Of a stretch of DNA of 64,000 nt, positions 25,860 to 35,344 are shown piece after piece. A program made the translations under genes and the position numbers. The notes under the pieces are model-generated. The model did no database searches. It was given only the letters and a program-made list of their open reading frames with translations, and had not been told where the DNA came from. Source of the stretch: Versatilivorator sp963663845 (GTDB taxonomy: Bacteria > Acidobacteriota > Terriglobia > Versatilivoradales > Versatilivoraceae); contig OY760650.2 of NCBI GenBank assembly GCA_963663845.2, forward strand, positions 1,426,001 to 1,490,000, given 5' to 3'. The number at the start of each line of letters is the position of its first letter. The stretch's first letter is position 1.

Positions 25860-28190
25860 ATGAGCTTCCTGGCGCCCACCGCACATCCGCGTCTCAACGA
25901 AGCCGTAGGGCTGATGCTGCTCAGCCTGGCCCTTCTGCTCACCTTGAGCCTGTTTTCGTTCCATCCGATGGATCCGTCCCTCAACGTGTCGCGCGACCTG
26001 ACGGGCCAGGATTCGGTGCACAACTTCATCGGGAAATATGGAGCCATCCTGGCCGATCTGTTGTTGATGTACTTCGGATTGGCCTCGTTCCTCTTCCCGC
26101 TGATCTTCGCGATTTTCGGCTGGAAATGGCTGCGCTCTCACCACATCGGCACGCCGCTCACCAAGGTGGTCGGCCTGATTTGCCTGGCCGGTTCGGGATG
26201 TCTTCTGCTGGCGTTGCTGTTTCCCCGGCCCGTGGCGGTGGGGTGGTCGATAGAGGCCGGCGACGTTGTCGGCACCGGCGGCTCGGCCAACGCCGGAGGG
26301 GTGGTCGGCGGCCTGCTGGCGGAATGGCTGCAGGGCCGCTTCAATTGGGCCGGAGCCTGCATCCTGGGCTTCATGATCTTCATGGCCTCCCTCTTTGTCT
26401 CCACCCGCTTCTCCTTCGGAGTTTGCCTGGCCTGGCTGGGAAGACGGCTGCGATTCCTGAGTCGATGGCAGGCCCGATGGCGGAACTGGCGCAGGGCATC
26501 GGAGAAGAAGAGACAGAAAAAGAGGTTGGAGGCCAGACTGAATCGGGGCGAGGCGAGGAAAGCCGTCGCCACGCAAAAGGTCTCCGAGATCAAGCAATGG
26601 GAAACGGCAGGCGAGGAGCCTTCCCCGCCAACCTTGTTCAGCGGCCAGGAGGACTCCGCCGAGGCTGATCCCGCGACCGTCAAGAGGAAGACCCAGTCCA
26701 GGCCGGCGGCTCGGAGATCACGGACCGACTTCCCGATGCCCTCCGTCGACCTGCTCCAGGCCCCGGGCCGAAGGGCGGACGTGGGAGAGGAGGAACTGCT
26801 GGAGCGCGCCGGCCAATTGACGGAGAAGTGCAAGGAGTTCGGCGTCCACGGGCAGGTTCTGCACATTCATCCCGGCCCGGTCGTCACCACCTACGAATTC
26901 AAGCCGGAAGCCGGAGTCAAGTACAGCCGCATCACCAACCTGGTGGACGATCTGTGTCTGGCCCTCAAGGCCGAGTCGGTGCGCATCAATCGGATGCCGG
27001 GGAAATCGACCGTCGGGGTTGAAGTCCCCAACGCCGACCGGGAGCAGATTCTGCTGAGCGAGGTGATCCGGTCCAAGGAGTTCCAGAAGTCCGCCTCCCG
27101 GCTGACCATCGCCCTGGGCAAGGACATCGTCGGAAAAATCGTGGTGGCCGATCTGGCCAAGATGCCTCACCTGCTCATCGCCGGCCAGACCGGGTCCGGC
27201 AAGAGCGTGGGGATCAATGCCATGATCCTCTCCATCCTCTACAAGTCGGCGCCGGAAGAAGTGAAGTTCATCATGGTGGATCCCAAGCGCCTGGAGCTGG
27301 GTGTCTACGAGGACATTCCCAACTTGCTGACTCCGGTGGTGGTGGAGCCCAAGCGGGCTTCCAATGCCTTGAAGTGGGCCACCCGGGAAATGGAGAACCG
27401 CTACAAGCAGTTGGCCTCGGTAGGGGTTCGCAGCATCGACCAGTTCAACGCCTTCGTGCGGAAGCCCCGCAACATGGAGCTGTTCTCGGAAGAGCAGAAC
27501 GCCGCTCTGGCGCCGCTGCCCTACATCGTCATCGTGATCGATGAACTGGCCGACCTGATGATGGTGGCCTCCAAGGACGTCGAAGATTCCATCATGCGCC
27601 TGGCCCAGATGGCCCGGGCGGTGGGCATCCACCTGATCGTGGCCACCCAGCGCCCCTCGGTGGACGTGCTCACCGGAATCATCAAGGCCAATTTCCCTTC
27701 CCGCATTTCCTTTCGCGTCGCCCAGAAGGTGGACTCGCGCACCATTCTGGACCAGATGGGCGCACAACAGCTTCTGGGGAAGGGGGACATGCTCTTCATA
27801 CCGCCCGGAACCTCGAGGATGACCCGGGTCCACGGCGCCCTGGTGACCACCGAGGAGATCAACCAGGTGGTGGAGCACCTCAAGACCCAGTCGCAGCCGG
27901 TCTACGATCAAAGCGTGGTGGAAGAGCGCTCCGAGAAAGCCGACATCGAGGAATTGGAGCGTGAGACGGACGAGCTCTACGACGAGGCGGTCCGCATCGT
28001 GGTGGAAATGGGAAAAGCCTCCACCTCCACCCTGCAGCGCCGCCTGCGCATCGGCTACGGACGGGCGGCCCGATTGCTCGACATCATGCAGGACGACGGC
28101 ATCGTGGGTCCCCCCGACGGCAGCAAGCCGCGAGAGGTGCTGAAGCGCCCGGACTATTTCCGCGAGATGGACGAATCCCGGGTGGAGTGA
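25860..28190 (+). CDS. ftsK: DNA translocase FtsK
   Basis: The 776-residue protein has an N-terminal membrane part with four helices (residues 15-195, e.g. LMLLSLALLLTLSLFSF), a charged linker, the alpha/beta motor with Walker A LLIAGQTGSGKSVGINAM (about residue 440) and Walker B YIVIVIDELADLM, and a C-terminal gamma winged helix (STLQRRLRIGYGRAARLLDI) that reads KOPS sites. It moves DNA at the division septum and activates Xer recombination. ATG 25860 is used; the longer open frame upstream is only the shadow of uppP. Confidence 0.93.
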   Translation: MSFLAPTAHPRLNEAVGLMLLSLALLLTLSLFSFHPMDPSLNVSRDLTGQDSVHNFIGKYGAILADLLLMYFGLASFLFPLIFAIFGWKWLRSHHIGTPLTKVVGLICLAGSGCLLLALLFPRPVAVGWSIEAGDVVGTGGSANAGGVVGGLLAEWLQGRFNWAGACILGFMIFMASLFVSTRFSFGVCLAWLGRRLRFLSRWQARWRNWRRASEKKRQKKRLEARLNRGEARKAVATQKVSEIKQWETAGEEPSPPTLFSGQEDSAEADPATVKRKTQSRPAARRSRTDFPMPSVDLLQAPGRRADVGEEELLERAGQLTEKCKEFGVHGQVLHIHPGPVVTTYEFKPEAGVKYSRITNLVDDLCLALKAESVRINRMPGKSTVGVEVPNADREQILLSEVIRSKEFQKSASRLTIALGKDIVGKIVVADLAKMPHLLIAGQTGSGKSVGINAMILSILYKSAPEEVKFIMVDPKRLELGVYEDIPNLLTPVVVEPKRASNALKWATREMENRYKQLASVGVRSIDQFNAFVRKPRNMELFSEEQNAALAPLPYIVIVIDELADLMMVASKDVEDSIMRLAQMARAVGIHLIVATQRPSVDVLTGIIKANFPSRISFRVAQKVDSRTILDQMGAQQLLGKGDMLFIPPGTSRMTRVHGALVTTEEINQVVEHLKTQSQPVYDQSVVEERSEKADIEELERETDELYDEAVRIVVEMGKASTSTLQRRLRIGYGRAARLLDIMQDDGIVGPPDGSKPREVLKRPDYFREMDESRVE

Positions 28191-28235
28191 AGCCACTCTC
28201 TTCCGAGGATCCTCCGGGTATTCCTTTCCTGACGA

Positions 28236-29027
28236 TCACCCAACCGGCTTCTTCCGCCTGGAAGGCGCGGCGTTTCTTCGCTTGGAGCCTCCTCTCAGAT
28301 TCCATAGCACCACCCCGCCCAGAATCACCGCCGCCACGCACCCATACTGCGCCGGCGTCAGGCCCAGGTAGCGGGCGTCGCCGACCCGAAGCTCGTCCAG
28401 GAAGAAGCGAACCGGCCCGTAGAGCAGGAAAAAGAGTCCCAGGTAGAAGCCGTCGCGCCTGGGACGACGATCCAGCCACCGGAACAAACCGGCCAGAACC
28501 AGGGCGTAGAAGAATTCCAGGAGTCCCAGGTCGAAGCGCGGGCCGGCCGGATATTGCACGGCCCACCACCCCTGGGTGGGAATTCCCGGATGGTCGTGGG
28601 CCACGGCGCAGCCGGCCCGTCCCAGGATCCAGGCAAAGGGGAAGACGAAGGCGACCGCATCCAGGTAGGCCCAGGTCTCGGAGGGCTTCAAGCCGGAACG
28701 CCGCATCCACCAGATCCCGGCCAGAATCCCGGCCGCGATTCCACCCACCGACGACAGTCCCTCCCACAGGCGAATCAGGACCAGGGGGTCGCGCAACAGG
28801 TCCCTCGGATCGGTAAGGGTCACGGCGGCCAGGTGGGCTCCCGCCAAGCCGCAGCCCACCATCCAGAGGACCAGCCGGGAGGCCGTCTCCCCGTCCAGTC
28901 CTCTCCGCTCGGCCCGCCGCACCAGCATCCAGCGGCCCAGCAGGATGGCGGCCGCAACCAGCATCCCGAAGGCGTGCAGGGTGACCGGGCCCAGTGTGAG
29001 GGCCGGAGCTTCGAAGTAGGGGAACAT
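28236..29027 (-). CDS. lgt: Prolipoprotein diacylglyceryl transferase family protein
   Basis: The 263-residue multi-helix membrane protein has the Lgt layout: the start MFPYFEAPALTLGPVTLHAF, then WEGLSSVGGIAAGILAGIWW, GRAGCAVAHDHPGIPT and a late LYGPVRFFLDELRVGD. The family joins diacylglycerol to the lipobox Cys of preprolipoproteins. The signature around GRAGC differs from the Escherichia coli form (GRIGNF), so it could be a divergent Lgt paralogue. M29027 replaces the longer ORF start because of homology to family N-termini. Confidence 0.8.
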   Translation of the reverse strand: MFPYFEAPALTLGPVTLHAFGMLVAAAILLGRWMLVRRAERRGLDGETASRLVLWMVGCGLAGAHLAAVTLTDPRDLLRDPLVLIRLWEGLSSVGGIAAGILAGIWWMRRSGLKPSETWAYLDAVAFVFPFAWILGRAGCAVAHDHPGIPTQGWWAVQYPAGPRFDLGLLEFFYALVLAGLFRWLDRRPRRDGFYLGLFFLLYGPVRFFLDELRVGDARYLGLTPAQYGCVAAVILGGVVLWNLRGGSKRRNAAPSRRKKPVG

Positions 29028-29211
29028 GAGGCTCTCGAAGGGAATCCAGCGACCCGGTGAGATTTGCCGGCCGGAGAGGCCGGCTCCTGGCGGCGTTCGA
29101 CGGGCCGGACGACACCCCGGGGACCTTCCGGGATGCGTTTGGGTTAGACTGGGCACTCGCGACTACAGCGACCCCATCCGCTATCGATCCCAATCAGAGG
29201 AGGAAGCAAGC

Positions 29212-29673
29212 ATGGGCAAGACCGTTTACAACCCCCCGACCCTCTGCCGCCCCTTCGGCATCTTTTCCAACGTTGCCCTGGCCGACCCGGGCCGCACCTG
29301 CTTCGTCTCCGGCCAGGTGGCCATCGACGCCGGGGGGAACAGGGTGGGCAAGGGAGACATCCGGCTGCAGACCCGGCAGGTGCTCCACAACATCCTGGCT
29401 GCCCTGGAACCCGTCGGCGGCGCCCTGGAGGACATTGCCTGCATCAACGTCTTTCTGGTGAAGATGGAGCACCTTCAGGCCGTTCACGAGGTGAGAGCCG
29501 AATTCTGGAGCGGCGACTATCCGGCCAGCACCCTGGTGCAGGTGGCGGGCCTGGTTCACCCCGACTTTCTGATCGAAATCAACGCCACCGCCGTCATTCA
29601 GGACCGCTCCGCCAGGAAGCGCTCGGCCTCCAGCGCCGCCATGCATCCGGTTCCGGCGGCGGTCACGGCCTGA
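29212..29673 (+). CDS. RidA family (YjgF) protein
   Basis: The 153-residue product starts MGKTVYNPPTLCRPFGIFSN. It has the Rid core VSGQVAIDAGGNRVGKGDIR, QTRQVLHNILAALEPVGGAL and YPASTLVQVAGLVHPDFLIE, including the substrate Arg region. Rid proteins hydrolyse reactive enamines or imines. Family proteins end near EINATAVI; here about 25 extra residues are read through the antisense of trxB because no stop lies between the two convergent genes. A GGAGGA site lies before ATG 29212. Confidence 0.85.
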   Translation: MGKTVYNPPTLCRPFGIFSNVALADPGRTCFVSGQVAIDAGGNRVGKGDIRLQTRQVLHNILAALEPVGGALEDIACINVFLVKMEHLQAVHEVRAEFWSGDYPASTLVQVAGLVHPDFLIEINATAVIQDRSARKRSASSAAMHPVPAAVTA

Positions 29674-30548
29674 CGCCACACCTTGTCCTGGACGTCGCCG
29701 GCGGCAAAGACGCCCTCCACCGAGGTGCGGGTGGTCCCCGGAGTCGTCACAACGTAGCCGGTGTCGTCCAGCTCCAGTTGTCCGTCCAGAAAGCTCGTGT
29801 TGGGAAGGTGGCCGATGGCGTAAAAGAGTCCCTCGGCCTCCACCACGTCGGTTTCGTTCGACTTGAGGTTGCGAATGCGAACACTCTTGAGCGCCTCGTC
29901 GCCCAGGGCCTCCTCCGCCACCGAGTCCCAGCGCATCCGTATCTTGGGGTGGGAGAGGAGCCGCTGCTGCATGATCTTGGAGGCTCTCAAGGTATCCCTG
30001 CGGTGAACCACGATGACTTCGGTCCCGAACCTGGTCAGATGGGTGGCCTCCTCCACCGCGGTATCGCCGCCGCCGATGACCATCAGGACCTTGTTGCGGA
30101 ATATGGGGAGGGCGCCGTCACAAACGGCGCAGGCGGAAATGCCCTGCTGCCAGAAAAGCTCCTCCCCGGGGATGCCCAGCCGCCGCGCCGTGGCGCCGGT
30201 GGCCACGATCAGGGTCTCGGTCGAGGTCTCTCCGCCGGAGGCCGTCACCCGAAAGGGCCGGCGGCTCAGATCCACCCTCTCCACCGTCTCCGTGACAATG
30301 CGGGCGCCGAAGCGCACCGACTGCCGGCGGAACAGGTCCATCATCTCGGGCCCGTTGATGCCCTCGGGATAACCCGGATAGTTTTCGACGTCGTTGGTGG
30401 TGGTCAACTGACCTCCGGCCGCCACGCCGCCCGCCATGAATCCCTCGAACATCAGGGGGGAGAGAGCGGCCCGCGCCGCATAGATGGCGGCCGTATGCCC
30501 GGCCGGCCCCGACCCCACGATTACAAGTTTTTCGACTCGATCTGACAC
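29598..30548 (-). CDS. trxB: Thioredoxin reductase
   Basis: The 316-residue flavoprotein has the FAD motif VIVGSGPAGHTAAIYAARA (residues 9-27), the redox-active CAVC disulfide in ISACAVCDGALPIFRNK (about 137), the NADPH motif MVIGGGDTAVEEATHL and the C-terminal FAD motif GVFAAGDVQDKVWRQAVTAA. It reduces thioredoxin with NADPH. CAVC in place of CATC is a common variant. Its 3' end overlaps ridA by 76 bp tail to tail. Confidence 0.92.
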   Translation of the reverse strand: MSDRVEKLVIVGSGPAGHTAAIYAARAALSPLMFEGFMAGGVAAGGQLTTTNDVENYPGYPEGINGPEMMDLFRRQSVRFGARIVTETVERVDLSRRPFRVTASGGETSTETLIVATGATARRLGIPGEELFWQQGISACAVCDGALPIFRNKVLMVIGGGDTAVEEATHLTRFGTEVIVVHRRDTLRASKIMQQRLLSHPKIRMRWDSVAEEALGDEALKSVRIRNLKSNETDVVEAEGLFYAIGHLPNTSFLDGQLELDDTGYVVTTPGTTRTSVEGVFAAGDVQDKVWRQAVTAAGTGCMAALEAERFLAERS

Positions 30549-30846
30549 CGCTTACCTCGTTTCACTTGATCCTGCCGCCGGAATGACTGCCGCCGGCTCT
30601 CCGAACCGGGAGATGTAATATAACCTGCCCGGTTTTGGATGCAAAGTCACCCCTGGCCTGAAACGAACGGAAAAAGGAGGAATCCACCAAGACACACGAA
30701 GGACGACGAAAGCACACGAAGCGGGACGGCTCTGCCGCATCGGCAGGGGCTGTGCCTCCTCGCGGAGCAGGAAGGATGGGAGGAGGCGCCCCTCCGGGAC
30801 GTCGTCGCAGCCAAGCAGGTCCGTCGGTATTCGTGTCCATTCGTGT
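30549..30846. repeat. Intergenic dispersed-repeat DNA
   Basis: Positions 30655-30865 hold members of the dispersed family (ACACACGAAGGACGACGAA, GGCGCCCCTCCGGGA, and CATTCGTGTTCATTGGTGGT in reverse sense). It closely resembles 54600-54740. No gene is supported. The end of the repeat supplies the last codons of rsmA. Confidence 0.7.
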
Positions 30847-31689
30847 TCATTGGTGGTTCGTCTTCATGAAAGACCGGGCGCCACTCCGCAAGGAGCCGAA
30901 GAGCTGCAGGAAGTGGGCCAGGGAGATCTTCTCGGCGCGAACCGCTGCCGGATAGCCGAGCTCCCGCAAGGCGCCGGCCAGCCGCTCCCAGGCTTCCGGC
31001 TGCAGGTCAGCGAGGCAATTCCTGAGCGTTTTTCGTCTCTGGGAGAATGCCTGCTTGACAAAGCCGAAGAACAGGCTCTCCTCTGCAGGCCTCAAGGGGC
31101 GATGGGACCGGGGAACGAGACGAACCACCTTGGAGTCCACCTTGGGTTTGGGCTTGAAAGCCCGCGGTGGAACCGCAAAAAGCGGCTCGGGACGGAAATG
31201 ATACTGGACCATCAGGGACAGCACTCCATAGTCCCGGCCGCCGGGGCCGGCCGCCAGGCGATCGGCCACCTCGGCTTGCACCATGACCACCGCCAGGTCG
31301 ATGACGGCGGCGTGACGGGCGAGATGTTGCAGAATCGGGGACGAAATGGCGTAAGGGAGGTTGCCCACCACCCTGAAGCCGTTGCCGGCGTGGCGCTTGC
31401 GAAGCGCGCCCAGGTCCAGGGTCAGGATGTCGCGATGGAGGAACTCGATCCCGGGACCGCCGAATCGCCGGCGCAATAGCGAACAGAGACCGGCATCCAA
31501 CTCCACCCCGATATAGCGGCGGCCCTGGCCCACCAGGTTCACGGTCAAGGCGCCGGCGCCGCACCCGATCTCAAGGACCGTGTCGCTCTCTTCCAGACCC
31601 AGCCCGGCCACGATCTTCCTGGCCAGGGAGGGGTGTTTCAGGAAGTGTTGCCCCAACCTCTTTTTGGCCCGCACGGGTTGCTGTTGCAT
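30847..31689 (-). CDS. rsmA: 16S rRNA dimethyladenosine transferase RsmA/KsgA
   Basis: The 280-residue SAM methyltransferase has RAKKRLGQHFLKHPSLARKI at the start, the SAM motif VLEIGCGAGALTVNL and the catalytic motif VVGNLPYAISSPILQHL, then the C-terminal rRNA-binding part. It dimethylates two adjacent adenines in the 3' helix of 16S rRNA. ATG 31689 is used in place of the 21-residue longer ORF start. The last residues (SFMKTNHQ) come from a dispersed repeat, so the natural C-terminus was replaced or extended. Confidence 0.9.
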   Translation of the reverse strand: MQQQPVRAKKRLGQHFLKHPSLARKIVAGLGLEESDTVLEIGCGAGALTVNLVGQGRRYIGVELDAGLCSLLRRRFGGPGIEFLHRDILTLDLGALRKRHAGNGFRVVGNLPYAISSPILQHLARHAAVIDLAVVMVQAEVADRLAAGPGGRDYGVLSLMVQYHFRPEPLFAVPPRAFKPKPKVDSKVVRLVPRSHRPLRPAEESLFFGFVKQAFSQRRKTLRNCLADLQPEAWERLAGALRELGYPAAVRAEKISLAHFLQLFGSLRSGARSFMKTNHQ

Positions 31690-32038
31690 CGATGGTAGAG
31701 AACGAGTAGCCTGAACTGTTTGAGCTGTCCGGCACCTGCCTGTCCGGCCCACCGGTCAGGCAGCCGGGAGAAAGGCTTGCAGCCGTTCGGCCTGGGTGAG
31801 CCCAAGGGTAACCCGGTGGAGTCGGACGGATCAAGAAAGGGCGGCATGCGCATTCTGTTGGTCGCTTCCGAGATCGAGACGGATTATGTATCATGACGGC
31901 TTGGCCCATAAGGTGGAGGCGGGGGCCGGTCTCTTTCTCATGCCCTTCCGCTCCCAACCCTGCAGGCTCGAATTGAACCAATCCTGAAGCGGCTGTCGGG
32001 GAGCTCGCCAGGAGCCGCTATCCAAACGGACAGAGGCA
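31690..32038. other. Divergent intergenic region with several hairpins, between rsmA and purA
   Basis: Three stem-loops follow closely: CTGCCTGTCCGG pairing with CCGGTCAGGCAG (31736-31763, one mismatch), TGGG-TGAG-CCCA (31793-31804) and GGG-TAA-CCC (31806-31814). A short frame MRILLVASEIETDYVS begins at 31846. No known riboswitch consensus was recognised. It could hold promoters for both genes, a leader RNA, or a gene remnant. Confidence 0.4.
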
Positions 32039-33346
32039 ATGGCCAACATCGTCATCATCGGCGCCCAATGGGGGGACGAAGGCAAGGGGAAGATCGTCGA
32101 CCTGCTGGCCGAGAAATTCGACATCGTCGCCCGCTACCAGGGCGGACACAATGCCGGTCACACGGTGACCCTCGACGGCAAGCAGTTCATCCTGCACCTG
32201 ATTCCCTCGGGAATTCTTCACGGAGGCCGCTTGTGCGTCATCGGCCCGGGCGTCGTCCTCGACCCCAAGGCCTTTTTCGAAGAGCTCGACATGCTGGAGG
32301 GAGCCGGGGTCCAGGTCCGGGGGAACCTCTTCATCAGCAACCGCGCCCACTTGATCCTGCCCTATCACCGCGCCGTGGAGAAGGCTGCCGAGGAGGCGCG
32401 GGGCGCCAGGAAGATCGGGACCACCTCCCGGGGGATCGGACCCGCCTACGAGGACAAGACCGGCCGGCGCGGCCTGCGAGTGGTCGATCTCTTCGACGCC
32501 GAGAGTCTGAGGGAGACGATCTTCGAGCTGACCCGGGAAAAGAACTGCCTGATTCAGTCCCTCTATGGGGGTCCGCCTCTGGATGCCCGGCGGATCTACC
32601 AGGAGTACCTGCAGTATGGACACAGGCTGAAGGAATTCGTGATGGATACCGCCTTTTTCCTGAACGATCGAATCCGGCGAGGCAAACGCGTGTTGTTCGA
32701 AGGCGCCCAGGGAACCCTGCTGGACATCGACCATGGAACCTACCCTTACGTGACCTCCTCGAATGCCACTGCCGGGGCGGCTTGCGTGGGGTCCGGAGTC
32801 GCCCCTTCCTGGATCACCGGGGTTATCGGCATTGCCAAGGCCTACACCACCAGAGTCGGCGGGGGGCCCTTTCCCACCGAAGCCAACAGCGCCATAGGAG
32901 ACGAAATCCGAAGACGGGGAGCCGAGTATGGAGCCTCTACCGGCCGGCCCCGCCGCTGCGGATGGTTCGATGGCGTCGCCACCTCCTATTCGGCCGTCCT
33001 CAACAACCTGCAGGCCATCGTCATCACCAAGCTGGACGTCCTGGACGAATTCGAACGGATCCCGGTCTGCACGGGATATGAGTACCGGGGCTGCCGGCTC
33101 AAGGAATTTCCGCCGGAGATCAAGGTGCTGGAAGCCGTCAAACCGATCTACAAGTCAGTCCCCGGCTGGCAGAGTCCGACGGCAGGCATGCAGGACTACG
33201 ACGCGCTGCCTGTGAAGGCGAGAGACTATCTCGAGATGCTGTCGGATATCACCCGCACGGAATGCTCCTTCATCTCGACCGGGCCCGACCGGGAACACAC
33301 CATTGTGCTTCCCGACTCCTGGACCGCCAGGACCCTCTATCAATAG
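32039..33346 (+). CDS. purA: Adenylosuccinate synthetase
   Basis: The 435-residue enzyme begins MANIVIIGAQWGDEGKGKIV with the GTP-binding loop, followed by YQGGHNAGHTV, the IMP-site region GTTSRGIGPAYEDK, and VLFEGAQGTLLDIDHGTYPY. It joins IMP and aspartate using GTP in AMP synthesis. Length and motifs are normal. It is monocistronic, with a convergent TonB receptor gene 7 bp after its stop. Confidence 0.95.
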   Translation: MANIVIIGAQWGDEGKGKIVDLLAEKFDIVARYQGGHNAGHTVTLDGKQFILHLIPSGILHGGRLCVIGPGVVLDPKAFFEELDMLEGAGVQVRGNLFISNRAHLILPYHRAVEKAAEEARGARKIGTTSRGIGPAYEDKTGRRGLRVVDLFDAESLRETIFELTREKNCLIQSLYGGPPLDARRIYQEYLQYGHRLKEFVMDTAFFLNDRIRRGKRVLFEGAQGTLLDIDHGTYPYVTSSNATAGAACVGSGVAPSWITGVIGIAKAYTTRVGGGPFPTEANSAIGDEIRRRGAEYGASTGRPRRCGWFDGVATSYSAVLNNLQAIVITKLDVLDEFERIPVCTGYEYRGCRLKEFPPEIKVLEAVKPIYKSVPGWQSPTAGMQDYDALPVKARDYLEMLSDITRTECSFISTGPDREHTIVLPDSWTARTLYQ

Positions 33347-33352
33347 AGAAGC

Positions 33353-35344
33353 TCAGCGGCCGAGCACCCGGAGGCGAAGTCCGGCCCGGGCGTAAATGCC
33401 CGGATTGGGGAATCCTATGAATTCCCGGTAGCCGCTGTCGAAGACGTTGTCGACCCGCCCGAAGGCCTCCAACCCATGGGGGAGCCGATAGCTGAACACC
33501 AGGTTCGAGGTCGAATACCCGCCCACGGTTTCCATTTCCGGGACCGGAAGCTGGAAATCGTAGCGCTCGCCCACCCAGAGGATCTCCCATCGCAGGCGGG
33601 CCCGTGGATGGATTTCCCAGTCCGCATAGGAGCCTCCCCTCCAGCGGGGACGGTCCCGGAGAGGCTCGGTGGTTCCCTGCAGATCCCAATCCAGGAACTG
33701 CAGGTGGCCCCCCAACCGTCCCTTCCCGTTCAGCGGCAGGGCGGCTCCGATTTCCACTCCCCGGGTGGTGGCCCGGCTTCGGTTGACGAGCTGAAACAAC
33801 CGGGGACTGAAGTCGACCAGGTCCTCGAAGGTGTTGTGGAAGACGGCTGCGGACAGGTGCAGCCGGGAATCCTCCAGCGTGTGCTCGAAGCCGAGGTCGA
33901 AGCCGCGACTCCTCTCCGGCTGCAGCTCGGGATTGCCGATATTGGGCTCCCCGAGGGCGTAGAAGGAGGGCAGCTTGAACCCGTCTCCCCAACTGCTCTT
34001 CAAGCGGGTCCGCTCTCCCAGGGAAACCACCGCGCCGGCTCTGGGGGAGAACACGGCATCGAAGCCTTCGGCGCCGTCCACCCGGCCGCCGAAGCTCAGG
34101 GTGAGCCGACCGGCCCGATAGAGGATTTCTCCGCTGCCGGCCAGGGTCTGGCGCTCCAGGTCGAAGACGCTGGGAATGAAACCGGCAATCAGAGTGTCGT
34201 TGGACCCGTCTTCGTTCCTGAGTCGGACTCCCAGGTTCAGAGACAGCTCCGGCGTCAGGTTGAGCTGAGCGGCGAAACCCGCCCGCACCCGGTGGAAGCC
34301 GGTCCGGCTGCTGAGTGGCGGAAGGGAACGCGGGGATGGAGGCAATCCGTCCAGGACCGCCGGGGCCGTATCGTCCTGCTGGCGGGAGAACAGGTCGAAG
34401 TCGAAGCCGTAGAGCCGGTCGGGAGAGACCTGCTGCTGGTATCCCATTCTCAGCGTCAGTTGCTCGACGTCGGCAACCTTGGGGTCGCGCAGAATGGAGA
34501 ATCCGGGGCCGCCGCCGTTTTCCGGGAACCCGCGGGAGCGGCTGTCCTGGTAGCGGGTGGTGAACTCAAGAGCCTTGCCTTCTCCCAGGGGGAGGGCCGA
34601 CTTGAATGAGACCGTGCCCACCGAGAAGTCGTCGTTTTCAACCTGCTCGTCGATGTCGAACCAGGATCCCGACAGGGACCAGTCGATTCCTCCCAACTTG
34701 CCGCCGGACTGAAATCCGGCCCGGCCGGCGCCGAAGTTGCCGAGCATCCCCTCCACCGAGAAATGGGGCTCATCCCCTCCGCCCCGGGTGAGGATGTTGA
34801 TGACCCCGCCGATCCCCTCGGATCCATAAAGGGAGGACAGGGGGCCGCGAACGATCTCGACCTGCTCGACGTTGTCGGTGCTCATGGTCGAGAAGTCGAC
34901 CGCGCCCCCCAGCAGGTTGGTGACGTCGTTCACCGGAACCCCGTCTATCATGACCAGGGTGAAGTTGGACTCGCCTCCCCGCAGGGACACGGTCGTCAAC
35001 CCGCCCCGCCCCCCGGTCTGAGACAAGTAGAGAAACGGGACCTGGCGCAGCAGGTCGGCCATGCTCTCGGCCCGGCTGTCTTCCACGAACTCCCGGGTGA
35101 GAATCGTCACTGAAGCCGAACTGGCCGAGAGCGGAATGGCCTCGGCCGAGACCGTAACCACGATGGGATCGGGATCGAGGGAGGGAGATCGGGCCGGGGG
35201 CGGATTCTGGCAGAGCCCCTCGGCGGCCAGGAGCGGAAACACCGCCCAAGCTGTCGCCAGGCACGACCTGACGCCGCGCTGCGACGTGAATGCAAGCAGC
35301 CGTTGCAAGACGATTGCGGTAGTGGCTTGAATGCGGCAACTCAA
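33353..35344 (-). CDS. TonB-dependent outer-membrane receptor (BtuB-like)
   Basis: The 663-residue protein has an N-terminal signal region (ATAWAVFPLLAAEGLCQ), a TonB-box-like DPIVVTVSAEAIPLS, a plug domain (SMADLLRQVPFLYLSQ; TTVSLRGGESNFTLVMIDGV; VEIVRGPLSSLYGSEGIGGV) and a beta-barrel ending RAGLRLRVLGR. The plug is closest in style to BtuB/vitamin B12 receptors, but the ligand is not shown by the sequence. No B12 riboswitch was recognised upstream, where dispersed repeats begin immediately. Confidence 0.87.
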   Translation of the reverse strand: MSCRIQATTAIVLQRLLAFTSQRGVRSCLATAWAVFPLLAAEGLCQNPPPARSPSLDPDPIVVTVSAEAIPLSASSASVTILTREFVEDSRAESMADLLRQVPFLYLSQTGGRGGLTTVSLRGGESNFTLVMIDGVPVNDVTNLLGGAVDFSTMSTDNVEQVEIVRGPLSSLYGSEGIGGVINILTRGGGDEPHFSVEGMLGNFGAGRAGFQSGGKLGGIDWSLSGSWFDIDEQVENDDFSVGTVSFKSALPLGEGKALEFTTRYQDSRSRGFPENGGGPGFSILRDPKVADVEQLTLRMGYQQQVSPDRLYGFDFDLFSRQQDDTAPAVLDGLPPSPRSLPPLSSRTGFHRVRAGFAAQLNLTPELSLNLGVRLRNEDGSNDTLIAGFIPSVFDLERQTLAGSGEILYRAGRLTLSFGGRVDGAEGFDAVFSPRAGAVVSLGERTRLKSSWGDGFKLPSFYALGEPNIGNPELQPERSRGFDLGFEHTLEDSRLHLSAAVFHNTFEDLVDFSPRLFQLVNRSRATTRGVEIGAALPLNGKGRLGGHLQFLDWDLQGTTEPLRDRPRWRGGSYADWEIHPRARLRWEILWVGERYDFQLPVPEMETVGGYSTSNLVFSYRLPHGLEAFGRVDNVFDSGYREFIGFPNPGIYARAGLRLRVLGR

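Noticed and set aside
23224..25884. 886-aa minus-strand frame opposite rnj and uppP
   Set aside because: It mirrors the codon pattern of two well-identified genes and has no family features.
31753..31850. Cobalamin or TPP riboswitch upstream of purA
   Set aside because: GGGTGAGCCC and GGGTAACCC looked suggestive but the conserved cores of these riboswitches are missing.
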